A stretch of DNA of 19,234 bases from Thermoplasmatales archaeon ex4484_6 (GTDB taxonomy: Archaea; Thermoplasmatota; Penumbrarchaeia; Penumbrarchaeales; Penumbrarchaeaceae). Both the position numbers and the translations under genes were made by a program. The stretch spans positions 1-19,234 of the forward strand of contig NJDO01000048.1 of assembly GCA_002254385.1 (NCBI GenBank), given 5' to 3'. Below are positions 1-7,541 of this stretch, one piece after another (the stretch's first letter is position 1; the number at the start of each line of letters is the position of its first letter). The notes under the pieces are model-generated. The model saw only the letters and a program-made list of their open reading frames with translations. It was not told the origin of the DNA and ran no database searches.

Positions 1-2769
1 ATATGGAACATGTCCTTGTGGTTCAACGTTACCTGGTCAACGATATCCGTTGGTCTCGAGATATCAGTATGGGACTGGTGGACGACCATCATCATGCTCT
101 GGTGGGGGGCCGGGGATGACGGGCAGTATGACACGGATGACGATATATGGACCTACGATCCCATGTTCGGATACAAGATCCTTTACTACAACGTCTATCT
201 GGCCACCTCAACCGGAGATCCGCTTCCGTGGTTCCAGAACAGATACACCCAGACGGGCCAGAACAACCAGCAGGTCAATATCTGGAACATAAACAACAGG
301 ACCGATGCCCAGGCGACGCATCCCTACATACAGGGTGAGAATCCCAGAAAGATGTTCGTGGGCATTTTCACGGCACCCCAGAAGTTCCAGCAGACCTCGA
401 CTGGCGGGCTGGCCCAGGTATATGCCGATTATCAGGCCTCCGACGATTACACGCTGGAACTGAATGTGAAAGAAGTGGCTCCGAACAATCCCCCGGAGAT
501 ATCCGACATCACCGTATCGTCCGATTTCCCCCAGTCGGATACGGGAGGATACTACGACACCGAGTTCCAGATCAACGTCACATACATGGATGAGGACAAC
601 GACCCTCCGAGCGAGTTACTTCTGGTGTTCGATGAGGGTACCGGGGCGGAGACAGCTCCCGTGGATATTCTCCAGGACGGCGACCCCATAGACCTCAACG
701 ACAATGATTACACGGACGGCAGGGAGTACAAAATAACATATCTCGGGAAGACCCTGAAGGATACCCCGTCACCCCACAGCATCAAGGTGTGGGCGAAGGA
801 CGACCCCTCACATCCCATGAAGACAGCCAGATGGTCCCTTCCCAGGTTCGACTACAACCTGACGGTCTGGGATGATGACCCCGTTTCCGTGAAGGACCCG
901 TGGGCCGGCATACCGACCCTTCAGGAGGACGAGCCTCCAAGGTTGATCCCTCTCGAGGGATTCGACGGAGCCTTCAAGGATCCGGAGAACAGGTTCAGGG
1001 GCTTCAACATATGGGACCCGACGAACGAGACCTGGGCGACGGATTACTTCTCCGAGCTCATGCACATCAACATATCCAAGATCGACGGGATATGGCAGAT
1101 GAACATAATGCTCAACGAGAACCAGCACAGCACTGCGGGAGAACCCGTGACCCTCCGCGCCTACGATGATCATTCGTGGGCAGTGAGGACCACAAGGGTC
1201 TATGTGAACCCGGTGAACGATCCACCCAAGGTCCTCGGGATAAAGATCGGCTCCAACACATACGATGAGGACACGGGAGAGCTGGACAATACGGATCCCC
1301 TGAGTCCCGTGGTACACTTCGAGGGTGTGGAACAGGCAAAGCTCGTTGAGGATCAGTTCTTCGAGTTCGAGATAATTGCGGAGGACACCGACCTCGAGGA
1401 GGAGAGACAGGACCTTGAATACGATTTCGAGACAGGTCTCTCCAGCCCGTGGAAGGAGCTCCCCTCCGTGGGTTACAATACGGGAATCGTGACCCTGGAG
1501 AACGGCATATCCAATGATGACGTGAAGAAGAAGAACAACAAGATGGCCTTCTCCATCTCGGACAGGGGAACGGACGGTACCATAATTCTAACCATCTACT
1601 TCGATGTGGAGAACGTGAACGATCCGCCCTCCATCACCATCCCGACGACCACCCCGAGGCAGTACACACAGTATCAGGCCGGCGGGATCAGGATAAAGCC
1701 CATCGCATCGGATATCGATCCGGGCGACTCGCTCACCTTCTCGGTGAACTTCGAGGATCCCCTGGAGTATGATGGTGAGGAGGTGGACTCCATAGTGGAC
1801 CAGCTTCCGAACATGGAGGCCAGAAAGGACATCGACTGGGGAGTCGACACGAATACCGGCGAGTTCTGGTTCAAGCCCGATGACCAGAACATCTGGAACA
1901 CCTCTTCAGGATGGGTGAAATCCATCGAGATAACCCTCGTGTTCGAGGTCAGGGACAAGGCAGGTGCGACAGCCACCGACAAGATCACCCTTGTCCTGAA
2001 CGATCTGAACGAGGAACCGGAAGCCCCGAGCGAGATAAAGGCTGATCCGGACCCCTCGCAGGAGATCTACGTGGGTGACGAGATCACCTTCTCCGTTGAC
2101 GAGGTGACGGACCCCGACGGTGACAAGGTGACATACAAGTGGGACTTCGGTGACGGAGCCACCGGCGAGGGCCGGACCGTGACCCATACCTATTCCAAGA
2201 AGGGATGGAAGACGGTCCAGATGTGGGTCGAGGACGGCCAGTTCGAGACCGACAGGATAAACCTCAGGCTGGAGATCCTGGAGAAAGAGGACACTAATGG
2301 AGGAGGAAATAATAACCAGCAGACCCCTACCACCCCCTCCTCGACCTCTTCTTCCGACAATACCATGCTCTACGTCATACTTGGTGTCGTGGGGCTGCTG
2401 GTGGTCATCATCGTCATAGTGATATTCTTCTTCGCACTCAGGAAGAAGGAGGCACCGCCCGCACAGCAGTATCCGATGTACGATACCATGGGAGCTTACG
2501 GAGCTCAGGGTCTGCCTCCGGGTCAGGAGAATCAGCTTCCGCCCGGAGCTGCACCGGAGCTTCCCCCGGGTCAGGACTACTACCAGCAGCCTGACCAGCT
2601 GCCTCCCGCGGGCCAGGAGCAGGTACAGCCCCAGACCGAGGCTCCGGCAGCACAGCCCGAGACACAGGCACAGCCCGAGGCTCCGGCTGGCAGCACATGT
2701 CCGTCATGCGGAGCTCCTGTGGACCCGTCGTGGTTCCTCTGTCCCAACTGCAAGACACCTCTGCAGTGA
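1..2769 (+). CDS. Large membrane-anchored surface protein with cadherin-like and PKD domains and a C-terminal zinc ribbon (5' end outside window)
   Basis: The reading frame is open to the first base of the window, so the gene is 5'-partial; residue 1 below is the first in-window ATG at 10. Residues 33-48 hold an Asp-rich stretch that resembles a calcium-binding loop. Ig/cadherin-like domains follow, two of them ending in the junction motif VNDPP (about 402-406 and 536-540). A PKD domain lies at about 685-757 (DPDGDKVTYKWDFGDG, then HTYSKKGW). After a Thr/Ser-rich linker comes one strong membrane helix (about 786-810) followed by RKK, which places the C-terminus in the cytoplasm. The cytoplasmic tail (811-895) is Pro/Gln-rich with repeated LPPG units, and the protein ends in a four-cysteine ribbon (C897, C900, C911, C914). 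The role is presumably at the cell surface, in adhesion or S-layer association. The zinc-ribbon tail could bind a cytoplasmic partner. No enzyme domain is visible. Confidence 0.85.
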   Translation: MWNMSLWFNVTWSTISVGLEISVWDWWTTIIMLWWGAGDDGQYDTDDDIWTYDPMFGYKILYYNVYLATSTGDPLPWFQNRYTQTGQNNQQVNIWNINNRTDAQATHPYIQGENPRKMFVGIFTAPQKFQQTSTGGLAQVYADYQASDDYTLELNVKEVAPNNPPEISDITVSSDFPQSDTGGYYDTEFQINVTYMDEDNDPPSELLLVFDEGTGAETAPVDILQDGDPIDLNDNDYTDGREYKITYLGKTLKDTPSPHSIKVWAKDDPSHPMKTARWSLPRFDYNLTVWDDDPVSVKDPWAGIPTLQEDEPPRLIPLEGFDGAFKDPENRFRGFNIWDPTNETWATDYFSELMHINISKIDGIWQMNIMLNENQHSTAGEPVTLRAYDDHSWAVRTTRVYVNPVNDPPKVLGIKIGSNTYDEDTGELDNTDPLSPVVHFEGVEQAKLVEDQFFEFEIIAEDTDLEEERQDLEYDFETGLSSPWKELPSVGYNTGIVTLENGISNDDVKKKNNKMAFSISDRGTDGTIILTIYFDVENVNDPPSITIPTTTPRQYTQYQAGGIRIKPIASDIDPGDSLTFSVNFEDPLEYDGEEVDSIVDQLPNMEARKDIDWGVDTNTGEFWFKPDDQNIWNTSSGWVKSIEITLVFEVRDKAGATATDKITLVLNDLNEEPEAPSEIKADPDPSQEIYVGDEITFSVDEVTDPDGDKVTYKWDFGDGATGEGRTVTHTYSKKGWKTVQMWVEDGQFETDRINLRLEILEKEDTNGGGNNNQQTPTTPSSTSSSDNTMLYVILGVVGLLVVIIVIVIFFFALRKKEAPPAQQYPMYDTMGAYGAQGLPPGQENQLPPGAAPELPPGQDYYQQPDQLPPAGQEQVQPQTEAPAAQPETQAQPEAPAGSTCPSCGAPVDPSWFLCPNCKTPLQ

Positions 2770-2788
2770 ATGGATGAATGGAACACCG

Positions 2789-2819
2789 AGTGAAGGGCAT
2801 TTACGTGCCCTTCACTTTT
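2789..2819 (+). terminator. Hairpin plus short T-run after the first surface-protein gene
   Basis: A perfect 11-bp stem (AGTGAAGGGCA with TGCCCTTCACT, 2789-2799 and 2806-2816) closes a 6-nt loop and runs into TTTT, 20 nt after the stop codon. This is an intrinsic-type terminator shape. Archaeal termination mainly needs the T-run, so the stem may act instead as a 3'-end stabiliser. Confidence 0.6.
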
Positions 2820-2823
2820 CGTA

Positions 2824-2864
2824 TGAAGATTCGGTGAAATACACCGAATCTTCACTCTTTTTTT
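2824..2864 (+). terminator. Second, stronger hairpin with T7 tract
   Basis: A perfect 13-bp stem (2824-2836 with 2842-2854) with loop AAATA is followed by CTC and seven T residues (2858-2864). It lies directly behind the first hairpin, so the + strand transcript meets two terminators in tandem before the convergent aIF2-beta gene. Confidence 0.75.
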
Positions 2865-2987
2865 ATCATATTTTCACTAACGAGATAGTATTGTTGATGA
2901 CTTCAGATAGAGATGACAAATGGAGATGACGAGTTCCTGTGAACATGAGTCGGGTCCGTTGAGAGACCTCTGGAGAGTCTTCCAGGA

Positions 2988-3617
2988 TCAGTTGTTGATG
3001 ACCCTGCCGATGACTATGGTCCCGGAGACCTTCTCGACCTTGATCCTTACCGCAGCTCCCTTGGCCACCCCGGGGACGTAGATGATGTACTTGTCGATCT
3101 TGGCGACACCATCCCCCATCCTTCCAACGTCCTGGATTAGGACATCGATCTCATCACCGGGTATGACGACCTTTCTTCTTTCCTTGGCCTGAAGCCCCTT
3201 CTTCACCTTGACGGGTCTCTTCGCTCCGCATGCCATGCATTCGATGACATTGATCCTCCCCTCCTTGATGAGATGTGTATCGGGTTTCCCGCATTCCCCG
3301 CAGATGACGAAGGTGTTCACGTATTCATTGACCTTCTCCTTGAGCTTCTCGGCCGGTATTTGCGATTTCAGGATGAGCCTTCTCCCCTCCCTTGAGCCGG
3401 CGGAACCCAGGGATCTGAGGATATGGCCCTGGATATGCTCCGCATCCCTTCTTATCGCATCGACAACCTCCTGAAAGTTCCTCCATACCGTGGTCCTGCC
3501 CTCGTAAATGATGTCCAGCTCCGGAACGGACCATCTCTCTTCCCCCGTGAGTCCTTCCTCCGGCATGGACTCGTGGGCCCTTTTCAGAAGTGCCTCGTAA
3601 TCGAATTCGTCGGCCAT
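2988..3617 (-). CDS. Translation initiation factor aIF2 subunit beta with C-terminal TRAM domain
   Basis: This is the beta subunit of archaeal aIF2, the factor that carries initiator Met-tRNA to the small ribosomal subunit with the alpha and gamma subunits. The 209-residue product has an N-terminal gamma-binding segment (about 1-22), the alpha/beta core (about 25-100), and a zinc ribbon with C106, C109, C127 and C130 (CGECG and CMACG). A TRAM domain at about 152-206 (GDEIDVLIQDVGRMGDG) is an added RNA-binding beta-barrel. The ATG at 3617 is chosen because AAGGAGG (3625-3631 on the complement) sits 7 nt upstream. A longer reading to 3653 would start inside the promoter TATA box. The gene lies 63 nt downstream of argS on the same strand and converges on the first surface-protein gene. 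TRAM fusions to aIF2-beta are, from memory, known in some other Euryarchaeota; classic aIF2-beta is about 140 residues. Confidence 0.93.
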   Translation of the reverse strand: MADEFDYEALLKRAHESMPEEGLTGEERWSVPELDIIYEGRTTVWRNFQEVVDAIRRDAEHIQGHILRSLGSAGSREGRRLILKSQIPAEKLKEKVNEYVNTFVICGECGKPDTHLIKEGRINVIECMACGAKRPVKVKKGLQAKERRKVVIPGDEIDVLIQDVGRMGDGVAKIDKYIIYVPGVAKGAAVRIKVEKVSGTIVIGRVINN

Positions 3618-3652
3618 ACGTGTGCCTCCTTGTTTTGGCCCATGAAAGGACA

Positions 3653-3664
3653 CCTATATAAACA
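3653..3664 (-). promoter_or_regulatory. TATA box for the aIF2-beta gene
   Basis: On the complement the sequence reads TGTTTATATAGG, centred about 26 nt before a predicted transcription start near 3633. That gives a leader of roughly 16 nt that just includes the AAGGAGG Shine-Dalgarno sequence. It lies in the short gap after argS, so aIF2-beta can be transcribed independently of argS. Confidence 0.65.
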
Positions 3665-3680
3665 TCGCTCCACGGAGAGT

Positions 3681-5462
3681 CTACATCGAAGCGGGGGCCT
3701 CTATTCCCAGAATGGACAGTCCCGAAGAGAACACCTCCCTGGAAAGTTCGACAAGGGCAAGTCTTGCGGCCCTTCTTCTCTCGTCATTCTCCGATAGTAC
3801 GGGGCAGTCCCGGTAGAAGTCATTGAAGGAGGAGGCGGTGTCCACAAGATATGTGGCCATCAGGTGCACCCTCCTTTCCCGCGCTGCCTTGGATACCACT
3901 TCATCGAACCTTGAAAGCTGCTTCACCAACTCCCTTTCCGCCCGTTCCACGAGCCTGGAGAAGTCCAAAGGTCCCGGGATCATTCCACCTTTCTCGAGGA
4001 TGGAACAGGCCCTGGCATGTGAATACTGGATGAAGGGAGCCGAGGATCCCTCGAAGTTCAGCGCCTCCTCCCATCTGAACACTATCTTCTTCTCCGGCTG
4101 CACCCTTATCATATTGAACCGAAGAGCACCGATGCCGACGACCTCGGAAATGTGTGCGATCTCCTCTTCCTTCAGGTCCTTTCTCCTCTTCTCCACTTCC
4201 TCGCGGGCCCTCTGAACGGCCTCGTCAAGGAGGTCGTCAAGATAGACGGTCCTCCCTCTTCTGGTGGACATCTTTCCTTCAGGGAGGGATACGAAGGAGT
4301 AGAAGACAGCTTCCGGCACCTTCTCCAATCCGAGCTCACGAAGGGCCAGTTCGAGCATGAGGGACTGGTATCTATGATCCTCTCCGAGTACATTGATGGC
4401 ATGATGGCACCTGCTGAGCTTCCACCTGTGGTATGCAAGGTCACGGGTGGTGTAAAGTGCCGACCCGTCCGATCTGGTGAATACGAACCTCCTCCTGAAC
4501 CTCTCCTCGTCCCCTCCCTCTATGAGTCCGGAGAGGTCCAGATAATAGGCCCCATCCTCTTCCCTGCACAGGGGGCTCTTCTTCAGCCTTTCTATGACAT
4601 CGAAAAGGGAGCCATCCTCCACAACCTGCGACTCATAAACGAACCGGTCCATACCGACGTTCAATCTGGATAGCGACGTCTTCATTCCGGAAAGGACCCT
4701 GTCGCAGGTTTCCCTGACGTCCCTTGCACGAATGGTATTCCCCCTTTCGGAAATGGGCCTCTCCCAGTCGCGGTCCCTCACGGCCTTTTCGTATTCGAGC
4801 AGCAGCTGATTGATGTCCCGCTCGACCTCTTCATCGCTCTCCATTATCGCATTCGCCTTCTGGTAGAACCTGACCAGTCGATGGTCCTCTTTGTCCCCCT
4901 CCGGGAGGTCGATGGTGGATGGATCGATGTTGAACAGACCCCATACAAGGATCATGACCTGCTTTCCCATGTCATTGACCCAGTACTGGGATTCGACCTC
5001 GAATCCCGCGTGCCTCATGAGTCTTACAAGGGTGTCCCCTATCACGGGATTCCTTGCCCTTCCCACATGGAACGGACCATTGGGGTTGGCGGAGGTATGT
5101 TCCACGATTATCTTTTCATTCCCCGCCTCTTCCTTTCCCAGAGATCCTCTTTTCGACCAGAGAAAGGATGCGGCATCGGAGATGTATCTCCCCGGTTCGA
5201 ATGTGCAGTTGAGGTACCCTCCTTTCACCTCCAGTTCGAACAGGTCGCTCTTTCCCACCATCTCCTGCAGTCTGGATGCAGCTTCCGCGGGGGTGATGCC
5301 GAGCTCCTTCGCGGCCGGGAAGCACACGAGACAGAGGTCGGATTCCCTCCTTTTCGGTTTCTCTATTATGGGTTCGGACGAAAGTCCCAGTTCGGAGAAG
5401 GCCCTTTTCACCCTCTCGGTGAATTCCGACTCATAGGTCTTCTTCGGGTCGACAACATCCAT
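3681..5462 (-). CDS. argS: Arginyl-tRNA synthetase
   Basis: Class I aminoacyl-tRNA synthetase that attaches arginine to tRNA-Arg in the cytoplasm. The 593-residue product has the N-terminal additional domain typical of ArgS (about 10-105). It then has the catalytic Rossmann core with the HIGH-type motif HVGR at 132-135 in the context SANPNGPFHVGRARNPVIGD, and the KMSKS-type motif KMSTR at 397-401. A DALR-type anticodon-binding helical domain (about 475-593) begins at APFIQYSHARACSIL. Length is normal for the family. The ATG at 5462 is chosen because a TATA-like element lies about 26 nt upstream, which predicts a leaderless mRNA. A GTG at 5516 would add 18 residues but overlaps that promoter. 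The gene is divergent from the 364-residue protein gene and lies upstream of aIF2-beta. Confidence 0.95.
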   Translation of the reverse strand: MDVVDPKKTYESEFTERVKRAFSELGLSSEPIIEKPKRRESDLCLVCFPAAKELGITPAEAASRLQEMVGKSDLFELEVKGGYLNCTFEPGRYISDAASFLWSKRGSLGKEEAGNEKIIVEHTSANPNGPFHVGRARNPVIGDTLVRLMRHAGFEVESQYWVNDMGKQVMILVWGLFNIDPSTIDLPEGDKEDHRLVRFYQKANAIMESDEEVERDINQLLLEYEKAVRDRDWERPISERGNTIRARDVRETCDRVLSGMKTSLSRLNVGMDRFVYESQVVEDGSLFDVIERLKKSPLCREEDGAYYLDLSGLIEGGDEERFRRRFVFTRSDGSALYTTRDLAYHRWKLSRCHHAINVLGEDHRYQSLMLELALRELGLEKVPEAVFYSFVSLPEGKMSTRRGRTVYLDDLLDEAVQRAREEVEKRRKDLKEEEIAHISEVVGIGALRFNMIRVQPEKKIVFRWEEALNFEGSSAPFIQYSHARACSILEKGGMIPGPLDFSRLVERAERELVKQLSRFDEVVSKAARERRVHLMATYLVDTASSFNDFYRDCPVLSENDERRRAARLALVELSREVFSSGLSILGIEAPASM

Positions 5463-5483
5463 GCAGTGTCGAAAAGAACGGAT

Positions 5484-5493
5484 GCTTTTAACA
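5484..5493 (-). promoter_or_regulatory. TATA-like element for argS (leaderless transcript)
   Basis: The complement reads TGTTAAAAGC, centred about 26 nt upstream of the ATG at 5462. There is no Shine-Dalgarno sequence before that ATG. The spacing predicts transcription starting at or very near the start codon. Confidence 0.45.
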
Positions 5494-5521
5494 TTAACCG
5501 TTGTTTTTCCCTGCACAACCT

Positions 5522-5532
5522 TTTTCTATACT
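5522..5532 (+). promoter_or_regulatory. Possible TATA element for the 364-residue protein-radB pair
   Basis: The sequence TTTTCTATACT is centred about 37 nt before the ATG at 5565, predicting a short leader of about ten bases. It sits in the 102-nt divergent gap shared with argS. The match to a TATA box is moderate. Confidence 0.35.
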
Positions 5533-5564
5533 CTTTCGGATTTGGTCATGGAAGTTGGTTCAAG

Positions 5565-6659
5565 ATGCAGCCCACCCCCGAAACATTCCGTCCGGCCGAG
5601 GACACCATCTTTCGCCTGAGGGCAAAGCTGGATGATAACGCATATCAGATACTGAGGGACGGAGATGTTCTCTTTCTGGCATTCCGCATTCCGGGAGAGG
5701 AAGTGGACCTGCTCCCCTCCCTGGAATATCTCTCCGAATTCCTCACCCCGGATGAGATGGAGGATGTCCGCGGGATAGTGATAATATCGGACAGGTCCTA
5801 CGAGGTCACTTCCGCGTCCATGATACTTCCCAAGCTGGAGACGAAGAAAGAGGAGGACGAGAGATTATACAGCGAGCTGAAGAGTGCGTTGAAGAAGAAG
5901 CTGGAACCTCTCGTGTTCACAGTGGAGAACGATATCCTGGAGATGTTCCGTGCGGCCATCCGTCTGGACGGTTCCCACAACAGGACCGATGAATCCATCG
6001 GTCTGGATCTGCTGAAGGTGGAGCTTCCGAAGGAGGGGGAGGTTGTTTACCTCATATTCGATGACGGATACAGGAAGATGAGCAGGCCTTCCTTCGAGAA
6101 GCTTGTGGACAATGCACTAACCTCTCTCAGGGCAGGCCCCTCGCTCGTGAAGGATGCCCCATCGCATCCGCTCTCGACCAGCAGGAGCCTGGTAGACACG
6201 AGGGAGAGGACACCTTCCCCGGAGACCTATCGCCCGCTGGTCACTGCGGCCGAGACGGCCCCCGGAGGTACAACGACCAAGTCCCCGGGGGTCGGTCCGG
6301 GAGATTCGGCACTGAGGAATGCAAAGGTAATCGCAAGGGAGTTCTCGAGGGAAATGGCCAATATGGGTTACCGCAAGGACAGCAAGTTCTCGAGGAGCGA
6401 TGCGAACCAGTTCTTCTTCACGGGTCTGTCCGGCCCGGCGGTCCTTTTCAAGGTGATGGAAACGGAGGAGGAACTGGAACCGTTCCTCCGCATCCTGTCC
6501 CACAGGAAGGACGCGGTAGGGATCCTGGTGACAAGGGAATGGGACCCCGGCCTCGAGGCCCTGTCGCGAATCAGGGATTTCGTCTATCTGGATTTCTCCC
6601 GGGCAAACAGGGCTGTCGATGTGTTGAGGGAACTGCTGAAGGGGGGAGGAAATATTTGA
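5565..6659 (+). CDS. Uncharacterised soluble two-part protein encoded immediately upstream of radB
   Basis: I do not recognise this 364-residue protein. It has no signal peptide or membrane helix, so it is probably cytoplasmic. An N-terminal part (about 1-190) mixes alpha and beta segments with a charged helix (KKEEDERLYSELKSALKKK, about 94-112). A low-complexity Ser/Thr/Pro-rich linker (about 191-248) follows. A C-terminal part (about 249-360) has a helix, the strand FFFTGLSGPAVLFKV, and further alternating helices and strands ending in YLDFSRANRAVDVLRELL. That may be a small alpha/beta domain. The frame extends upstream to 4881, but that portion lies antisense to argS and reads as non-coding. 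The ATG at 5565 has no strong Shine-Dalgarno sequence. The stop overlaps the radB start by 4 nt, so the two are probably co-translated. A role in recombination or repair with RadB is only a guess from context. Confidence 0.8.
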   Translation: MQPTPETFRPAEDTIFRLRAKLDDNAYQILRDGDVLFLAFRIPGEEVDLLPSLEYLSEFLTPDEMEDVRGIVIISDRSYEVTSASMILPKLETKKEEDERLYSELKSALKKKLEPLVFTVENDILEMFRAAIRLDGSHNRTDESIGLDLLKVELPKEGEVVYLIFDDGYRKMSRPSFEKLVDNALTSLRAGPSLVKDAPSHPLSTSRSLVDTRERTPSPETYRPLVTAAETAPGGTTTKSPGVGPGDSALRNAKVIAREFSREMANMGYRKDSKFSRSDANQFFFTGLSGPAVLFKVMETEEELEPFLRILSHRKDAVGILVTREWDPGLEALSRIRDFVYLDFSRANRAVDVLRELLKGGGNI

Positions 6660-7390
6660 GCCGGGTGCCCATCGGCTGTTCCTCCCTGGATGCCATACTG
6701 GGAGGGGGAATAGAGAGTTCGGCCATAACCCAGCTTTTCGGGGAGGGGGGATCCGGGAAGACAAACATCTGCCTTCAGGTCACCAGGAATGTTGTGAGGG
6801 CGGGACAGAAGGTAATATACATAGATACAGAAGGCGTTTCGATGGAGAGGTTCCAGCAGATATGCGGGACAGAGGAAGAGTACAACGGCATCTCGAGGGA
6901 GGTCCTGTTCTTCCAGCCGATGAGCTCCTCCCAATTATCCGATTCCATACGTTCCACGATGAAGCTGGTGGAAAAGGACCTCCATATCGGTTTGATAGTC
7001 CTCGATTCTGCCACGGTGTTCTACCGTATGAATCTGGGTTCGGGACGGGAGGAGGAGAACAGGAGGGAAATATCCACTGTCATCCTCGATCTGATGAACA
7101 TCTCGAGAAAGCAGGATATACCTGTCCTGATCACGACGCAGGTCTATTCCTCGATGGGGCCCTCGGACATAAGACCCATCGGTGGCCATTCCCTCGCCCA
7201 TAATTGCAAGGCAATAGTGAAGCTGGAGAAGCTCGGGGATGGAGGTTTTCGGAGGGCCACGGTAACGAAGCACAGGTCCATGCCCTCGGGAGAGTTGGCC
7301 GTTTTCAAGTTGACCGGGAAGGGGGTGGAATCGGTGGAGGAGGAGGAACTCGCTCTCCTGATGTCGGCTGAACATATCAGGGTAAGATGA
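6656..7390 (+). CDS. radB: DNA repair and recombination protein RadB (RecA/Rad51 family paralogue)
   Basis: RadB is an archaeal RadA paralogue with only the ATPase core. Family work links it to recombination and to proteins such as the Hjc resolvase and DNA polymerase D. The 244-residue product starts directly at the core (VPIGCSSLDAILGGGIES), has Walker A GEGGSGKT at 29-36, and Walker B LIVLDS at 113-118 with D117. Near the end it carries the RecA-family stretch GGHSLAHNCKAIVKLEKL. The N-terminal helix-hairpin-helix domain of RadA is absent, as expected for RadB. The start is taken as TTG at 6656 because GGGGGGAGGA (6641-6650) lies 5 nt upstream and any longer version would run deep into the preceding gene. 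TTGA at 6656-6659 is both start and stop, implying translational coupling to the 364-residue protein. Confidence 0.92.
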   Translation: MSRVPIGCSSLDAILGGGIESSAITQLFGEGGSGKTNICLQVTRNVVRAGQKVIYIDTEGVSMERFQQICGTEEEYNGISREVLFFQPMSSSQLSDSIRSTMKLVEKDLHIGLIVLDSATVFYRMNLGSGREEENRREISTVILDLMNISRKQDIPVLITTQVYSSMGPSDIRPIGGHSLAHNCKAIVKLEKLGDGGFRRATVTKHRSMPSGELAVFKLTGKGVESVEEEELALLMSAEHIRVR

Positions 7391-7423
7391 TGATGATATA
7401 ATTGAAGTATATGATGAGATACC

Positions 7424-7433
7424 GTTTAAATAA
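7424..7433 (+). promoter_or_regulatory. Upstream alternative TATA-like element
   Basis: GTTTAAATAA in the gap between radB and the giant surface-protein gene matches a TATA box. If used, it would give a leader of roughly 90 nt that contains the inverted repeat at 7474-7491. It is an alternative to the TATA element at 7468-7475. Confidence 0.35.
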
Positions 7434-7467
7434 TCCCAGACCCGAATATCCGTTCAAGACCGCAAAT

Positions 7468-7491
7468 CATTATAGTATGCTCACGCATACT
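7468..7491 (+). promoter_or_regulatory. TATA element with adjoining perfect inverted repeat, probable operator of the giant surface-protein gene
   Basis: A TATA-like ATTATAG core (about 7469-7475) runs straight into AGTATGC-TCAC-GCATACT (7474-7491), a perfect 7-bp inverted repeat with a 4-nt centre. This lies where transcription would be about to start (near 7497), a classic place for an archaeal repressor to block polymerase. A smaller inverted repeat TTCA-ATA-TGAA follows in the leader at 7516-7526. The structure is visible in the sequence; the regulatory role is inference. Confidence 0.5.
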
Positions 7492-7541
7492 TGGAAATGA
7501 AAGTGCAGGTGTAAATTCAATATGAAATAGGGAGTGTGAAT

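Noticed and set aside
2900..2987. Terminator for aIF2-beta on the minus strand
   Set aside because: Only weak, bulged pairing around GAGAGACCTCTGGAGAG is visible and there is no T-run on that strand before the strong + strand hairpins.
5463..5516. Longer ArgS starting at GTG 5516
   Set aside because: The extra 18 residues overlap the likely TATA element for the ATG at 5462 and are not part of the ArgS N-terminal domain.
4881..5564. Upstream extension of the 364-residue protein frame
   Set aside because: This part is antisense to the conserved ArgS N-terminus and reads as low-quality sequence; the ATG at 5565 is where protein-like sequence begins.
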